Origin: Salminus brasiliensis
Lineage: Eukaryota > Chordata > Actinopteri > Characiformes > Bryconidae
DNA: 64,000 bases
Assembly (NCBI RefSeq): GCF_030463535.1
Contig: NC_132888.1
Location: forward strand, 33,006,769-33,070,768
Direction: 5' to 3'
Shown here: positions 13,425-24,921 of the stretch, piece by piece
Layout of the letters: every line of letters begins with the position of its first letter
How positions within the stretch are numbered: the stretch's first letter is position 1
Notes under the pieces: generated by a model
Seen by the model: the letters and a program-made list of their open reading frames with translations, nothing else
Told to the model about the DNA's origin: nothing
Database searches by the model: none
Program-made: the position numbers and the translations under genes

Positions 13425-13789
13425 GTAAGAGGAGCTGAAGGACACATACCTTCTCCAACATCTAGGTGAGCCTAGGTGAGCATACAGGTACTAGGATCTT
13501 CATGCAGGTGTGTGTATGGAGATACATAAATAGTGTGAGAGGAGTTAATGAATGGCACTATGTATTATCAGTTGGTTCTTAGTATATGTCGGTGCCTATG
13601 TGTACATCATCCATTCACCATCACTTAGTTAGCGGATTTAGGGATATCAAAACAATTGAGAGTATCAAAACAATGTGGAGGATAAAGTCAATGTTGCATA
13701 GCTCCAAATGGACTGTTGAGGTGTGAAAGTGTGTGTGGTATTCATGTCTGGAATGGCCACAGTGGGAGAGTGTCTTTCAGGGAATGTGC

Positions 13790-13811
13790 AGAGAGAGGGA
13801 GAGAGAGAGAG

Positions 13812-13849
<38 letters not shown>

Positions 13850-13861
13850 TGTGTGTGTGTG
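13790..13861. repeat. Compound (GA)n(GT)n microsatellite
   Basis: A GA run passes directly into a GT run in OSTN intron 1. Open frames across it are repeat artefacts. Confidence 0.95.
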
Positions 13862-15974
13862 GCGGCTGGCAGCGCTTTATTTTTGGGAACGGAAAATGCT
13901 AAAGTTAGCTCATGTTGCTGGACAATGCGTTTAGCCCTGTCACCGGGACAGCGTGAAGACTGCGTCCTGCACACTAACCCACGTCTAAATACACTCCATT
14001 CCTACTCAAGGTCAAGAGGTCTATGTGAATGTAGTACATTTACCCTCTCCTTAAAACTCTGTAAGATGAGACAAGTGTACGGGCAGACCCAGTCAGACAA
14101 ACCGATTAACCGATTCTGATTCTGTACTACACACAGGTATTGTGAAGTATTTTGTCGCTGTCATGCAAAATCCTTGTATCTGCATTTTGGACATTTTTTA
14201 CTTTTTGTAAATGTAATGTAATATAAATCTGCCATTTGTTCTTTGTGATGTGTCACAATTTCATGAAGAATGAACCAACAAAAATGCTCTAAGGACTAGG
14301 AATAATATATGTTTACACTCCCTTAAAATTGACATTTTGGTGATACATGGTTTTTGCATGCTAGTTAATATATACTGGACAGCTGCAACTCAATTCTATC
14401 ATATTTGTTGATTTTGTTTTACAACAAGCATTGGCATATTTTTGATTGCCATAGTTTTAAATTGTTTTCAAAAGTAGAAATAGAGAAAAAAAATGATTTT
14501 GCATAATCATAAGCAAAGTGTAAATAATGATTACTGAGTTAGGTTTGGAATTATGCAATAGCTTACAATAAACAGCTTATTGTATTGTACAAAAGACTAC
14601 AATACAATAAACTGATGCAGATTATTGTGCAGACTTTCTGATTAGAGAAATTATTACTATTAATACTAAAAAAGAAGTAAATTAATTGATATATATCATA
14701 CAAAAACAAATCCTGAGTAGGTAACACTTTCCTGAAGCATAGGTTTATAGTTTATAGGTAGCAAAGGCTACACAACATGTACAGTATATAAGCATTTTAT
14801 GATAACTGACATAAACCTATGTAAGCATTTAGAAAGGCTTATTTCCAAAAGCATCAGTTGTCATAACACATGCTGATTTTGGTATGACATCAGAATTGAG
14901 AAAAAAATGATTTTTGTGGGAATAAGCCTTTTTTTGTAGCTCTATGTCAATTGTCATGACAGGCTTATGTAGGTGTCATATAGCTTTATGAACTGCATGA
15001 CACTGTGCTCGAACAAGGGCTCGCAGAAATAAACAAAAAAAGTGCAATTTCTCACATGTACCAAAAGATGGCAGTGAAAATCTGCAGAAAAGGGTCCCAA
15101 TTGGACTAAATTACACGAATCAGTCGGGATAAAGTGCTTAACAAGGTTAACAGTCCGTTGCCATGCAGAACAAGGTGAACGTGACTTGGCTCGGACTTGG
15201 CTTGCGTGCACTGTTTCGTGGTTTGTGTTACGAGGGTGGACGGGGACACAAAGGTAGGGGTGCGACCAGTGGCCCCGCTGTGTCCCACTGTGTGTTTGGG
15301 CTGAGTTCATGTGTTTGTGCAGAGGGTGTGTGTTGGGGTGTGTTCACGCACTAGAATCATTCTCACACTCTCACGGCTTGCCCGGCCGCCCAGCCGAGTG
15401 TATTTTGACAGATGGAGTCCAGCTAAAGGTAAACACCACTTTGTATCTCAGTAACTCAACACGGTTACATGTGTATGTGTGTGTCTGAGAATATGTTACA
15501 GCGAAGACACAATATATACACCACGTGAGGAAGTGGTGTCTGTCTATGCTTATTTATTGTCTGTGAATTTAGATTTTTTTGTAATGTACAATGCATGTAT
15601 ATTTATACATATTGTGCATTCAAACCCCAGTGCTGTAGCCCACATATTCTTGTTGAAGTTCCAAGGAGTGTTTCAGCCTGCTTTTGGTATGAGGCGTAAT
15701 ACAGGCCAGCCTATGAGGCGATCAGAACAAAGTAGATTTACATATCAGTTTTAAAGGCACAGTAACAAACAAACAGCTTGTTTAATTCTAAGGAATAAAG
15801 GGTGAGCAGGTCATGGTACATAAAACTACACAAATGTAAATTTTTGAAAGCAAAAAAAAAATGCATAATATAGGTAGTTTCTGCTAATTAAAATCACTAG
15901 TAATAAATGTGTATATTTTTAAAAATGAAATGAATTAATATTGTTCTACAAATGCTCTGCTGTATGTGTTGTAG

Positions 15975-16073
15975 ATGCTGGGCTGTAGTTGTGTGCTGCT
16001 TTCCTGTCTACTGACAATGACGTTGTTTCACTGCAGTGCTGAAAGTCTCCGCTTGACCCAAGAAAACCCACAG
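15975..16073 (+). CDS. OSTN: OSTN exon 2: signal peptide
   Basis: The acceptor 'tgttgtag' is followed immediately by the ATG, and the exon ends at the strong donor 'CAG|gtaagag'. It encodes 33 residues with phase 0 at the 3' end: the signal peptide (cleavage likely near Ala-22/Glu-23) and the first propeptide residues. Confidence 0.92.
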
Positions 16074-18005
16074 GTAAGAGGAGGACAAACAGAGAGAGAA
16101 AGACAGAGAGAGAGAACTACACCTTTTTTAAGTTACATACTTACATACACAGCCCTAATGGGGATGAGCAAAATGCACACACGTGCAATATGTTATACAA
16201 TATATGTCCAAATGTTTGTGGACACCCCTTACATTAACAATTATGGCATTTAGCTTACACTCTTATCCAGAGCAACTTACATACAACAGTACTCGTATTA
16301 CAGAGGTGGGCCAGCCAATGTAGTGTTAGGAGTCTTGCCCAAGGACTCTTATTGGTACAGTGCAGCATGTTCACCCAGACTGGGAATCAAACCCCAGTCT
16401 CCCGCATGGTGTGGTAGCTCACTGGCCAGTAGGGTTGTTATATGTTGCACCACACCAACCACAACCCCTTCTATGAATGAATGCATTTAGCTACTTTAAG
16501 TTGGATGCATTGCTAACACAGATGTGCAAATGCACAGACAGCTTGTCTGGTCCTTGTAGAGAAGTATTGCCAGGAACATAACTATAACTATATAAATATA
16601 ACTATATAATATAAATATAACTCTCTGGAGTAGATACACATAAACCTGCTGGCACTGTGCCTAATGCCAGGAGTGGGCTAGAGGGGTAAAAAAGGCCCCC
16701 AAAATTGAGCTGTGGAGCAGTGGAACTGTGTTCATCTGTGTAATCATGATGTTCCATCCAATACTTTTGGGGTCAGTTGGGGAGTTGGATGAGCGATAGG
16801 GAGGGGATCATCCAACATCCTGACATCACTAACGGTCTTGCTGCTGAATGCATTAAAATCCTCACAGCAATGCTCCAAGATCTAGCAAAAACCTTTCTCT
16901 AGACAGTTGAGACCATTATCATAACAAAATCAGGATAAACCTTTGTAATACCCTTGATTTCAAAAGAATCAATGAATGCACAGGTGTCCCAACACTTTTA
17001 TCCATGTAGTGTATATCCTATTTACACTCACCAAGCACTTTATTAGAAACAACTGCACACCTACTCATTTATCCGATTGGTTGCAGCAGTGCAATGCATA
17101 CAGTCATGCACATTTAGGCCAGCAGCTTAACATCAACCATCAGAATGGTGAAAAAAATAACATGGCATAGACATTGGTGCCAGACAGGCTGGGCTATAAG
17201 TATTTTTGGAACTGCTGATCTCCAGGGATTTTCATACACAACTGTCTCTAAAAATGAATGGTGTAACAAAGAAAAAACACCCAGTGAGCAGCAGTTCTGC
17301 AGATGGAAACATCTTGTTAATGAGAGAGGTCAACAGAGAATGGCCAGACTGGTTCAAGATGACAGAAAGGTTACAGTAACTCAGATAGCCACTCTGTACA
17401 ACTGTGTTGAAAAGAAAAGCATATCATAATGCACAACACATCAAATCTTGAGGTGGATGGCTACAATAGAACAGGTGAACAGAACAGAAAGCTGAGGCTG
17501 CACCAAAACTGAACAGTTGAGGACCTTAAAAAGCCTGCTCGGATGAATCTCGATGTCTGCACACAGATGGTAGGGTCTGAATTTGGCACCAACAGCATGA
17601 ATCCATGGACACACCCTTTCTTGTGTCAACAGTCTAGGCTGGTGAAAGTGGGTAGATGGTGTGGTTTTTGCCACACTTTGGGCCTGTTAAGCCGATCTGA
17701 GTATTGTTGCTGACCATGTGCATCCCTTTATGGCCACAATATACCCATCTTCCAGCATAGCTACTTCCAGCATGATGATGCATGATGATGCATTATGCCA
17801 CAAAGCAAAAGTCATCTTAAACTGGTTTCATGAGCATGAGAAATCCTTCTCAAGATCTGCATCTAAGAGAATACTTTTGAAATATGGTGGAATAGGAGAT
17901 TCACAGTTATGAATGTATCTGGTGTGTAAGAGAGTGAAAGAGAGAGGAGAGAGCACAAGACACTGTGTGTGGGACGTGTTGATTCTGGATGTACTCTGTA
18001 CTTAG

Positions 18006-18037
<32 letters not shown>

Positions 18038-21000
18038 CTTGATGAGATTATGTGGAACGAAAAGGGGATGATGGCTTGTCATCACTCACAATGATGGCTC
18101 TGCAAATATAGTGGGAACTCCTCCAGAGCAACACTGCAAGACGCTAGCACTACATCCTCCTAATAAGTATATCCGTCTGTCTGTCTGTCTGTCTGTTTCT
18201 TAAATAGCTCCACTGGGTCAACTGGGTCTATCAGTCTTTTTCAGTTTATGTCTATGTCCTCTACTTGGTCAGTTGTTTCCTACACTCATGGGCCTTTTTT
18301 ATTAGAAATGCCTACCATAGACAGTCAGTTCCAAGTATTGGGGTAAGGCTTGAGCCCTCATTACTTCATAACAGATTAAGCAGATCTGAAACTGGTTCTG
18401 AAGTGCTGAATTTGCATTTGGTAGTTGTTCATGGAAACTGACAATTTCCATTATATTGCAGTCCAACGAGGATGTCTATGCAAGTGGCGGAGGCCATCAT
18501 TAGGCTGAAGAAAAACAAAACTAAACCATCAAGAGAAATTGCAGACTGTAGGGGCGGCCAAATCGCCAATTTGTACATTTTTAAAAAGTAGGAATGTACT
18601 GGAGAGCTCGACAACACCAACAAGCCTGAAGGACTATTTAGGATCTATAAGTCAAAAACACTCATCAGATTCATCAGCTATTAGACATATTATTATTGAA
18701 GTCTATGATGAAGAGATGCCTAAATGAAGAAAATAATATAGAGGGTTTACTTGATAAGAAACAAAGTATAGAGAACTAGAACACGTTGGAAAGCATGAGC
18801 ATGAGCTAGAACTTGAGTATGGAAAAGGGAAAGGGAAGTTAATGACCCGAAGCATACCTCATCATCTGTCAAACATGATGTAAGCACAGTTGTACAATAG
18901 GCATTCATGGCTATAGATGTAGGGCTATACATTTTGCTTAGATTCAGTCAGAGTACAGATGGATAAAGCCTTAAATAGCCAAGTCAGTCATCTGACATCA
19001 TCTCATCTGACAAGCAACAACTGAAGGTTAAGGTCACTGCTAAAGATCTAGCAGAAGATTAAAAAGAGCATGTATCTGTATTTCTCCTTTTTGTTTTGCA
19101 CTAGTATGTGGAGCCTCCTCAAACTGAGAACCGTGGTGGTCAGCGTGGTCCAGTTGGGCAGAAGGCTTCGGTCAATGCTAAGCTGCTCCTTCTTGACCAG
19201 CTGCTCCGCCTGGAGAACGATGTCATTGAGACCAAGAGAAAGAGGAGCTTCTCCGGCTCCAACGCACCACTGGACCGCCTGTCCATCAGCACCATGGACC
19301 CCAAGAGCAACAAGCAGAGGTACAAACAAATTGACAGTTTGTCACAGGGGGGGGGGTTGAAATTTACTCTAAGAAGGTAGTCTGAAGAACACTCTGAGGA
19401 ATCTCTAATCTCTCTTGTTCTTTGTTTATGAATCGGTCCATTAATTCACGTAGCTCTACAGCACAAATAGACCTAATAGCTCAAATGTACACTGGACTCA
19501 GCAAGCTAATTTTAATAAATTGGGCACAGACCGCCAAGTTTAAATCTGAGCCTGCGCACAGTAATCAGGTCCTCATTGCCAGAAAAGAAATTACATCCAT
19601 CCCACTACTTCTCACAAGCATGTTTCAACTATTTTTCCTACCAAGATTATTATTTTTTACAAATATCTATTAAATCTAATAAAAAAACTCAACTAAATCA
19701 GTAAGTAGGCTCAAAGTACTAGAGTAGAGTATTTTTCACCAGCTGTCTTGTTGTCTAGTATCCATATATTACAGTACTAATGTGTGTTCAGTGTGCTGTC
19801 TGTTTTTTGTTATCTGTATTCCCTACAGTTCTGTTCTGACAAGAAACTACTTTAATAGTGTGACATGCATAACACATAAACACATTCTACAATATTTTGT
19901 TTTGCACAAACTGCACTACAGATTATCTAAAGATCAGCTAGGACTATTGACCGTGTTCTGTAAATCTTGTTCAATATGTCAACAGAATTTGTATATGCAA
20001 TTTTGCACTTTCTCCAATAATTGTATTAGGCCAAAACGATGCGAATAAACCAACAAAGTCCCCACTAGGTTTCAACTTTCAGTCCAGCCTGCTTTTCAGA
20101 GGTGAAAACAGAACGATAACACTGACTGATCACTATTTAATTCCATTATACAGTCTTGAGTTACATTTATTTTAAAAGGTTAAAGTTCTTCGAATAAGAT
20201 TAAGACATACAGCTTAGGGCTCATTCACAAACACCTTCTGCATGGCAAAAATCCAAACAGGTCTTATTCAGCAGTGCTCGATTGTAGGTGGATTTGATTG
20301 GCTGAAGCTCAAAAACAGACTGTTTTTATTGGCTGAAGTCCATCCATGCTCTGAGTGAGCAGTGTGTGTGTGGATGTCTGAGGTTCACTAAGGCCAAAGA
20401 GTGTTGTGGCTATGGTGTATAGTAACAGTCACTCTATAGCCTTAAAGCAACCATTCTTATGTTATGTTGATCCATCTGCATGATCCCATACTTCACCAAA
20501 TGTACATCTGTATGGTAGTTCAATTCAATTTACTTTAAACGTACTTGTATGGGAATTTTCACAGCTGGTGTTATCACAAGGCAGCTTTACAGCAAACCAG
20601 ATTCAGGCCTCGCTTGATCATGTTAAACTGGTTTTATGCTCCAATTTCATCTGGTTTATTTTGCCAATCTATACGTCTAAGTAGACACAAAAGTCTTGCT
20701 CAAGATCCCATTACATCATTTGCACAGCTGTGCTTTTATATTGTCTGGACATTTAATAATGACCAACATTAATGCTGAAAAATGACATGGAACAAAATCT
20801 TAGGACAAAATGTATAAAGTTTGTCCTTCTCCTTCATGTTTTGAAGATACAAGGTTTTGTTGGCAGTGGCAATAGATTGAAGTACATTCTGGTGACATGG
20901 AAACTTCAATGTAGTCACCACAACATAATGGCTCTGGTCATCTTCTCTTTGAAGAGTCAATCTCTCAGCAGCCTTTAACGAAGAAAAAACTATCCTCTTA

Positions 21001-21839
21001 ATAGGAAGGCCTCAGGCATTTCGTAGCACATCTAAATGATTTTCAGCGGCAGATAAGTTCAGGAGAGAGTCCAAGAACAACACAATGAGTGCCACTTCTG
21101 GCTTTATCTAATCAGACCATCTGACTCAGTCAGTCATCAGGAACTGTGGAACAGTTTCAGGGAGGTTTGACACCACTGATAAACACATGAAATATCACGA
21201 AACTTGTTTAGAATGAGTCACGTTGCCAGTGGCACTGTCATTCCACAAAATAACCTTTTACAATCCATACTCATGCTGTCCTGGGGAAAGGTTATCTCTT
21301 CAAACCTAAAGAAAGAGGACAGTTATGTCCTGTGGCAGACTGAACAGGCAATGAAAGCTCACAATTAGGATACTGTACTTGGAAAAAAGTGACACAAAGC
21401 CTTTTGCCCCTTGAGCTTCTTCATAAGTACCTTTTTTCATATCATTGTTGTTACTTGACCCTTGACATAATTCTACAATATTCTTTTGCAGTGGTCATTT
21501 TTATAAAGCTGAATTGTCTCAATACGCTGTTTCGACTCCGGGTCTTCAAAAAATAAATAAAAGAACTGGCATTAACATTGTTTTTAACTTAAGAAGACCT
21601 CAAAATGACCTGGAAAGTTCTTTTTTTAATTGTAAAGTACACTTTTACAAAGATGCTAGTAAAGTTTACTTGGAGTCATGCTACTTTTATTTACTCTAAT
21701 TTAATATGTAGGACCATTACAGAAGATTATCTTTGTGCTTTTGCCTGTCTGCAGGAAGGTGGTTGAGTTGCCAAGGCGAAGGGTCACCATTCCGATTGAT
21801 CGAATTGGGGTAGGCCGTCTTCCCAATAGCCGGGGATAG
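15975..21839 (+). CDS. OSTN: Osteocrin (musclin) prohormone, three coding exons
   Basis: Exons 15,975-16,073, 19,105-19,319 and 21,755-21,839 join to 399 nt (132 codons plus stop). All introns are GT/AG and phases agree. Residues 1 to about 22 form a signal peptide (hydrophobic core [12 protein letters not shown]). A furin-type KRKR at 77-80 precedes the mature peptide 81-132. The mature part starts SFSG, carries a PLDRLS motif (88-93) and an IPIDRIG motif (117-123), and ends LPNSRG, matching mammalian osteocrin. Mammalian proosteocrin is about 133 residues. Known role: a secreted bone/muscle peptide that competes with natriuretic peptides for clearance receptor NPR-C. A basic KQRK site (103-106) could allow further cleavage between the motifs. 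The gene converges on MASP1. Confidence 0.93.
16198..17013. mobile_element. Tc1-derived MITE carrying a nested SINE
   Basis: Imperfect terminal inverted repeats face each other: 'tatgtccaaatgtttgtgga' on the left and 'ccaacacttttatccatgta' on the right. The element contains the shared block 'cttgtctggtccttgtagag' also seen at 3.4 kb and 24.3 kb. It lies in OSTN intron 2 and was interrupted by the SINE at 16,231-16,463. No coding capacity is visible. Confidence 0.65.
16231..16463 (-). repeat. tRNA-derived SINE with target-site duplication
   Basis: The unit is flanked by a 7-base direct repeat 'acccctt' (16,224-16,230 and 16,464-16,470). On the - strand it has a B-box-like 'ggtttgattcc' and ends in a tail like the LINE tail ('taagttgctctggataagag'). 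Another copy is at 45,364-45,592 on the + strand and a partial one at 23.41-23.55 kb. Confidence 0.7.
17025..17912 (+). mobile_element. Decayed Tc1-like transposon
   Basis: The left end reads 'cactcaccaagcactttatt', a common fish Tc1-group end. An internal + strand frame (17,145-17,429) keeps transposase-like DNA-binding segments (for example [20 protein letters not shown]). It is broken by stops and the catalytic domain is not intact. It lies in OSTN intron 2 in the same orientation as the gene. Confidence 0.6.
18006..18034. repeat. (CA)n microsatellite
   Basis: A CA run of 14 units in OSTN intron 2. Confidence 0.95.
18440..19060 (+). mobile_element. Tc1-like transposase remnant abutting OSTN exon 3
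   Basis: The + strand keeps a decayed N-terminal HTH region of a Tc1-type transposase. The DNA runs 'ccatcaagagaaattgcaga', then 'ggcggccaaatcgccaattt', then 'aaaaagtaggaatgtactgg'. Frames are broken. It ends about 45 bases before the OSTN exon 3 acceptor. Confidence 0.5.
19105..19319 (+). CDS. OSTN: OSTN exon 3: propeptide, furin site, first receptor motif
   Basis: Starts after 'tttgcactag' and ends 'CAGAG|gtacaa', leaving a 2-nt partial codon that exon 4 completes as AGG. It encodes residues 34-105: a leucine-rich propeptide stretch ([14 protein letters not shown]), the KRKR cleavage site and the start of the mature hormone with the PLDRLS motif. Confidence 0.92.
21755..21839 (+). CDS. OSTN: OSTN exon 4: C-terminal mature peptide
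   Basis: The acceptor 'ttgcctgtctgcag' precedes GAAGGTGGTT. The first base completes the split Arg codon. It encodes KVVELPRRR, then IPIDRIG, and the hallmark LPNSRG C-terminus before TAG at 21,837-21,839. The exon appears to continue 29 nt into the 3' UTR to a donor at 21,869. Confidence 0.93.
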
Positions 21840-22340
21840 ACCCCACCTTAGACCACGCCCCCATATAGGTACATATTTAACATTATATCATTTGAACTTT
21901 GACTAGAATGTTTTTTTTGTGCCAAGGTCAAGTTCTTGTGCATTTAAGTTTGTTTTTCATAAAATATACTAATTCACATCAGTGTAAAATACACAGACAA
22001 TCTAACTCCATAACTACACTTTTAACTGAGTAATATTTTGACCGGTTCTTTCACTTAAGCACTTTTCCTCCCTTGTATGTACCTTATGACTGGTATTAAT
22101 ATTCCAAAAATAACCTAATAACTTCATAATATTTATGAATAACACTAATTATTTTTGCTCTCATTTTACTCCACAGGTAGAAGATGCATGAAAAGCACTT
22201 AAGTTCCAAAACACACTTAATCATCACTCAACAATCCCAATATTACTGTTACTTCACTATAGCTGTACAACCATCAACCCTTTCCAAACTTTGCACTTTG
22301 CCATTTTCAGCTCCATTTCCAAAGCAACACTTCATTAAAG
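21840..22340 (+). other. OSTN: OSTN 3' UTR with predicted intron and poly(A) signal
   Basis: After the stop, 'ATATAG|gtacat' (21,868/21,869) could splice to the acceptor 'ttttactccacag' at 22,176, giving a terminal untranslated exon from 22,177. An ATTAAA at 22,334-22,339 is a candidate poly(A) signal. Because the stop lies only 29 nt from the junction, the 3' UTR intron should not provoke nonsense-mediated decay. Confidence 0.45.
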
Positions 22341-22696
22341 CATCCTAGATAGAATAATCCTCAAAGATATACTGCCAGCTTCCTCTCTGGAACCTAGTAT
22401 AACCAACTCATAACCATGCAGAGGTAATTCAGTAAGCTGACACTCTTAAAAAAACGACGCTACAAAGGGTGCATCAAACTTTTTCTTATATGCCATCACT
22501 TATAGACTCTTTGTAGTATCTTTATAATTAAGAGTGTATCTGCACACTAGCCTGAGTATTTCCACTATATGGCACACTCTCACAAAATACTGTCAGAAAG
22601 CATCTTAACCTTTCTTCCATATGCTTTAAATACCACACCACATTTTACTCATAATGGCACTGCTGAAGTCCTACTTATCAATCATTTTACAACTAG

Positions 22697-22729
<33 letters not shown>
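22697..22729. repeat. CG/CA microsatellite
   Basis: A short (CG)n run passing into (CA)n. Alternating purine-pyrimidine of this kind can adopt Z-DNA. Confidence 0.9.
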
Positions 22730-22730
<1 letters not shown>

Positions 22731-23008
22731 CTCTATATATATTGATTTGACTGAAGGCAGACCACTAGTTCTGCCTTAACATTAAACCAGATGAACAGAT
22801 GCTAACTGCCTGGTCTGTTTTATTGCTTTTAGACTTGTACTAAACAGAGTTGTGACTAATGTTTTAGAAATAAGACATTCAGAATTCCATTAATACATAA
22901 AAAAGTAATACAAATGTATTATAAGCAAAACAGGCTCTGTAAAGTACTGAAAAGGGGTTATCTTACTATAGTACTATATACTATAGTCTATATTCCTTTT
23001 TGAAGAAC

Positions 23009-23079
23009 TATATACATATATATATATACATACATACATATATATATACACATACATACATATACACACACACACATAT

Positions 23080-23110
<31 letters not shown>

Positions 23111-23114
23111 ATAA
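23009..23114. repeat. Compound TA/CA/CATA microsatellite
   Basis: Alternating blocks of (TA)n, (CATA)n and (CA)n over about 105 bases. Confidence 0.9.
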
Positions 23115-24007
23115 CCTTTCCTAAAGACCCTTGAAGAGAAGACCCCTTTTTAATAACTTTTTAAGTGTAGTTTTTTACAACCATGTGACCTATACTGTGT
23201 AACGTACAGTGGACCTTTTGTAAACAGTTAGAATGACCAAATAATTGGATAGTAATTGGAGCTGTTGATGCTGATGCTGTTAATTTGTTGTTGTAATAGA
23301 AAGCCATGAGTAGCAATTTGCAGAATTTCAGAATGCTCTTCAGCACATAGTAAGGAAAGGAAAATCAGAAAGAAACAAAATTGCGACCGTACATTATGGG
23401 TCAAGACATACTATATTTACATTTATGGCTACTTATAGGTCACTTATGGCACAAAGGTGGAACAGCGTAGTGGTTGGAGTCTAGCCCAAGGACTCTTATT
23501 GGTGTAGCGCTGCATAGTCACACCAACCACATGTTGTGCTACAAGCGCAAGATAAACAAATTAAAATGTATAATAAAGAAGTAAATACATATATTTTTTA
23601 ATTTTTTCATTAACTGTTTTGAATAATCATCCGATGGACAAACGTACAAAGGCAATTTAAACAAGTTAGTTATTATACAAAAGGAGTAAACATTATTTGC
23701 TAAAAGTGTGTTATCTGATTAAAGTATTCATACAAAGCACACAGTGGTATAATCAATCAAAACAATGCTTTTACCATGATAGAAACTGTGATTATTATTG
23801 GTAGATATGGCACAAACCTAAATATGAGGCAAAAGACACAGTCTTACTAAACAGCTTATATCTGGTATTGAACAGTGGTAATCACTGGGGTCAAATAGAT
23901 ATGAAGAACACATGAAAAAGAAGGGTGTATGGCATATTCAAATGAGAGGCAGGTGTGCAGAAGAATTTAGTTAATAAACTAAAGAAATTCTAAGCAGAAT
24001 TATTAAT

Positions 24008-24425
24008 AACAGAATCACACTATATGGACAGAAGTAGTGGGACACCTGCTTATTTGGTGTTTCTGAAATCAAGGGTATTAAAGGGTATTAAAAAGCATAT
24101 CCTGCCTTTGTTGGTCTCTACTGTCCAGTGAAGGTTGGAGAATTGCCATGGGTCATTGCCAAAGTCAGGATGTTGGATGACCCAACTCCCCAGTTCATTC
24201 TAAAAGCATTGAGTGGAGCACCATCATTAAAGATATAACATTTTCACTGATCCAAAGCTCAATGCTGGGGTCTTTTTACCCCTCTGGCCTTATAGGTTCA
24301 TGTTCATCTGCTCCAGAAATTTCTATTCTATTAGCAATGCTTCTCTGCAGGGACTAGACAAGCGGTCTGTGTGTGTTCATTTGCACATCTGCGTCAGCAA
24401 TGGGTGAAACGTTAAGTAGCTAAAT
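24008..24425. mobile_element. Tc1-derived MITE copy, inverted
   Basis: Begins 'cactatatggacagaagtag' and carries, in inverted orientation, the 'ctctgcagggactagacaag' block of the copies at 3.4 and 16.5 kb. The right end is eroded. Confidence 0.6.
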
Positions 24426-24671
24426 TATTATGATATTATTGTAATAGCACTTACAGTTGACTGGGGCAGATCTAGCAGGGCAGACATTTCACAAAATGAC
24501 TTGTGACGAAGATGAGAAGTTGAAGTATTTAGTATTGTCCATTATAATGCCAATGTTTGTCAATAAAGATTACAAAGCTTTGGTTGGATTTTACAAACTT
24601 GTTAGAAATGGGTGTGTAGAAGGTCATACATTTGGCCATATGGTATATCAACATAAATCTGTCAATTTAAA

Positions 24672-24677
24672 TTTATT
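24672..24677 (-). terminator. MASP1: Candidate MASP1 poly(A) signal
   Basis: TTTATT on the + strand is AATAAA in the MASP1 direction, about 245 nt past the MASP-3 stop. It is the nearest canonical signal I see. Confidence 0.4.
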
Positions 24678-24921
24678 TACATTCATTCTAATGTTATGTA
24701 AAGTGAATGTTTTGCACAATACTATAATGAAAATTGTGCTTCTGCTTAATAGTGTTCCAGTCAGAGCCAATGCTTCAGTTTTTGCCCTTATCTATTTCAT
24801 CTACTAACAATACCTTGGTATGAAAAGGTGGATATTGCCTGGTTTAAAAAGAAAAACAACAACAAAAAAAAACAACGAACAAGAGTGAGAAAGCAAGTAG
24901 AGACTGAATGAAGGCAAAGTC

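Larger units (their letters stand above)
22341..24671. other. Convergent spacer between OSTN and MASP1
   Basis: No exon is recognised. The stretch holds a CG/CA tract (22,697-22,729), a TA-rich compound microsatellite (23,009-23,114), a partial SINE (about 23,412-23,545) and a MITE copy (24,008-24,425). In mammals the MASP-1 protease exons lie downstream of the MASP-3 exon, which would be here. I see no serine-protease motifs in any frame. Confidence 0.6.

Noticed and set aside
24457..24807. 116-codon + strand frame next to the MASP1 3' end
   Set aside because: AT-rich, no known domain, and overlaps the presumed MASP1 3' UTR in antisense. Probably chance.
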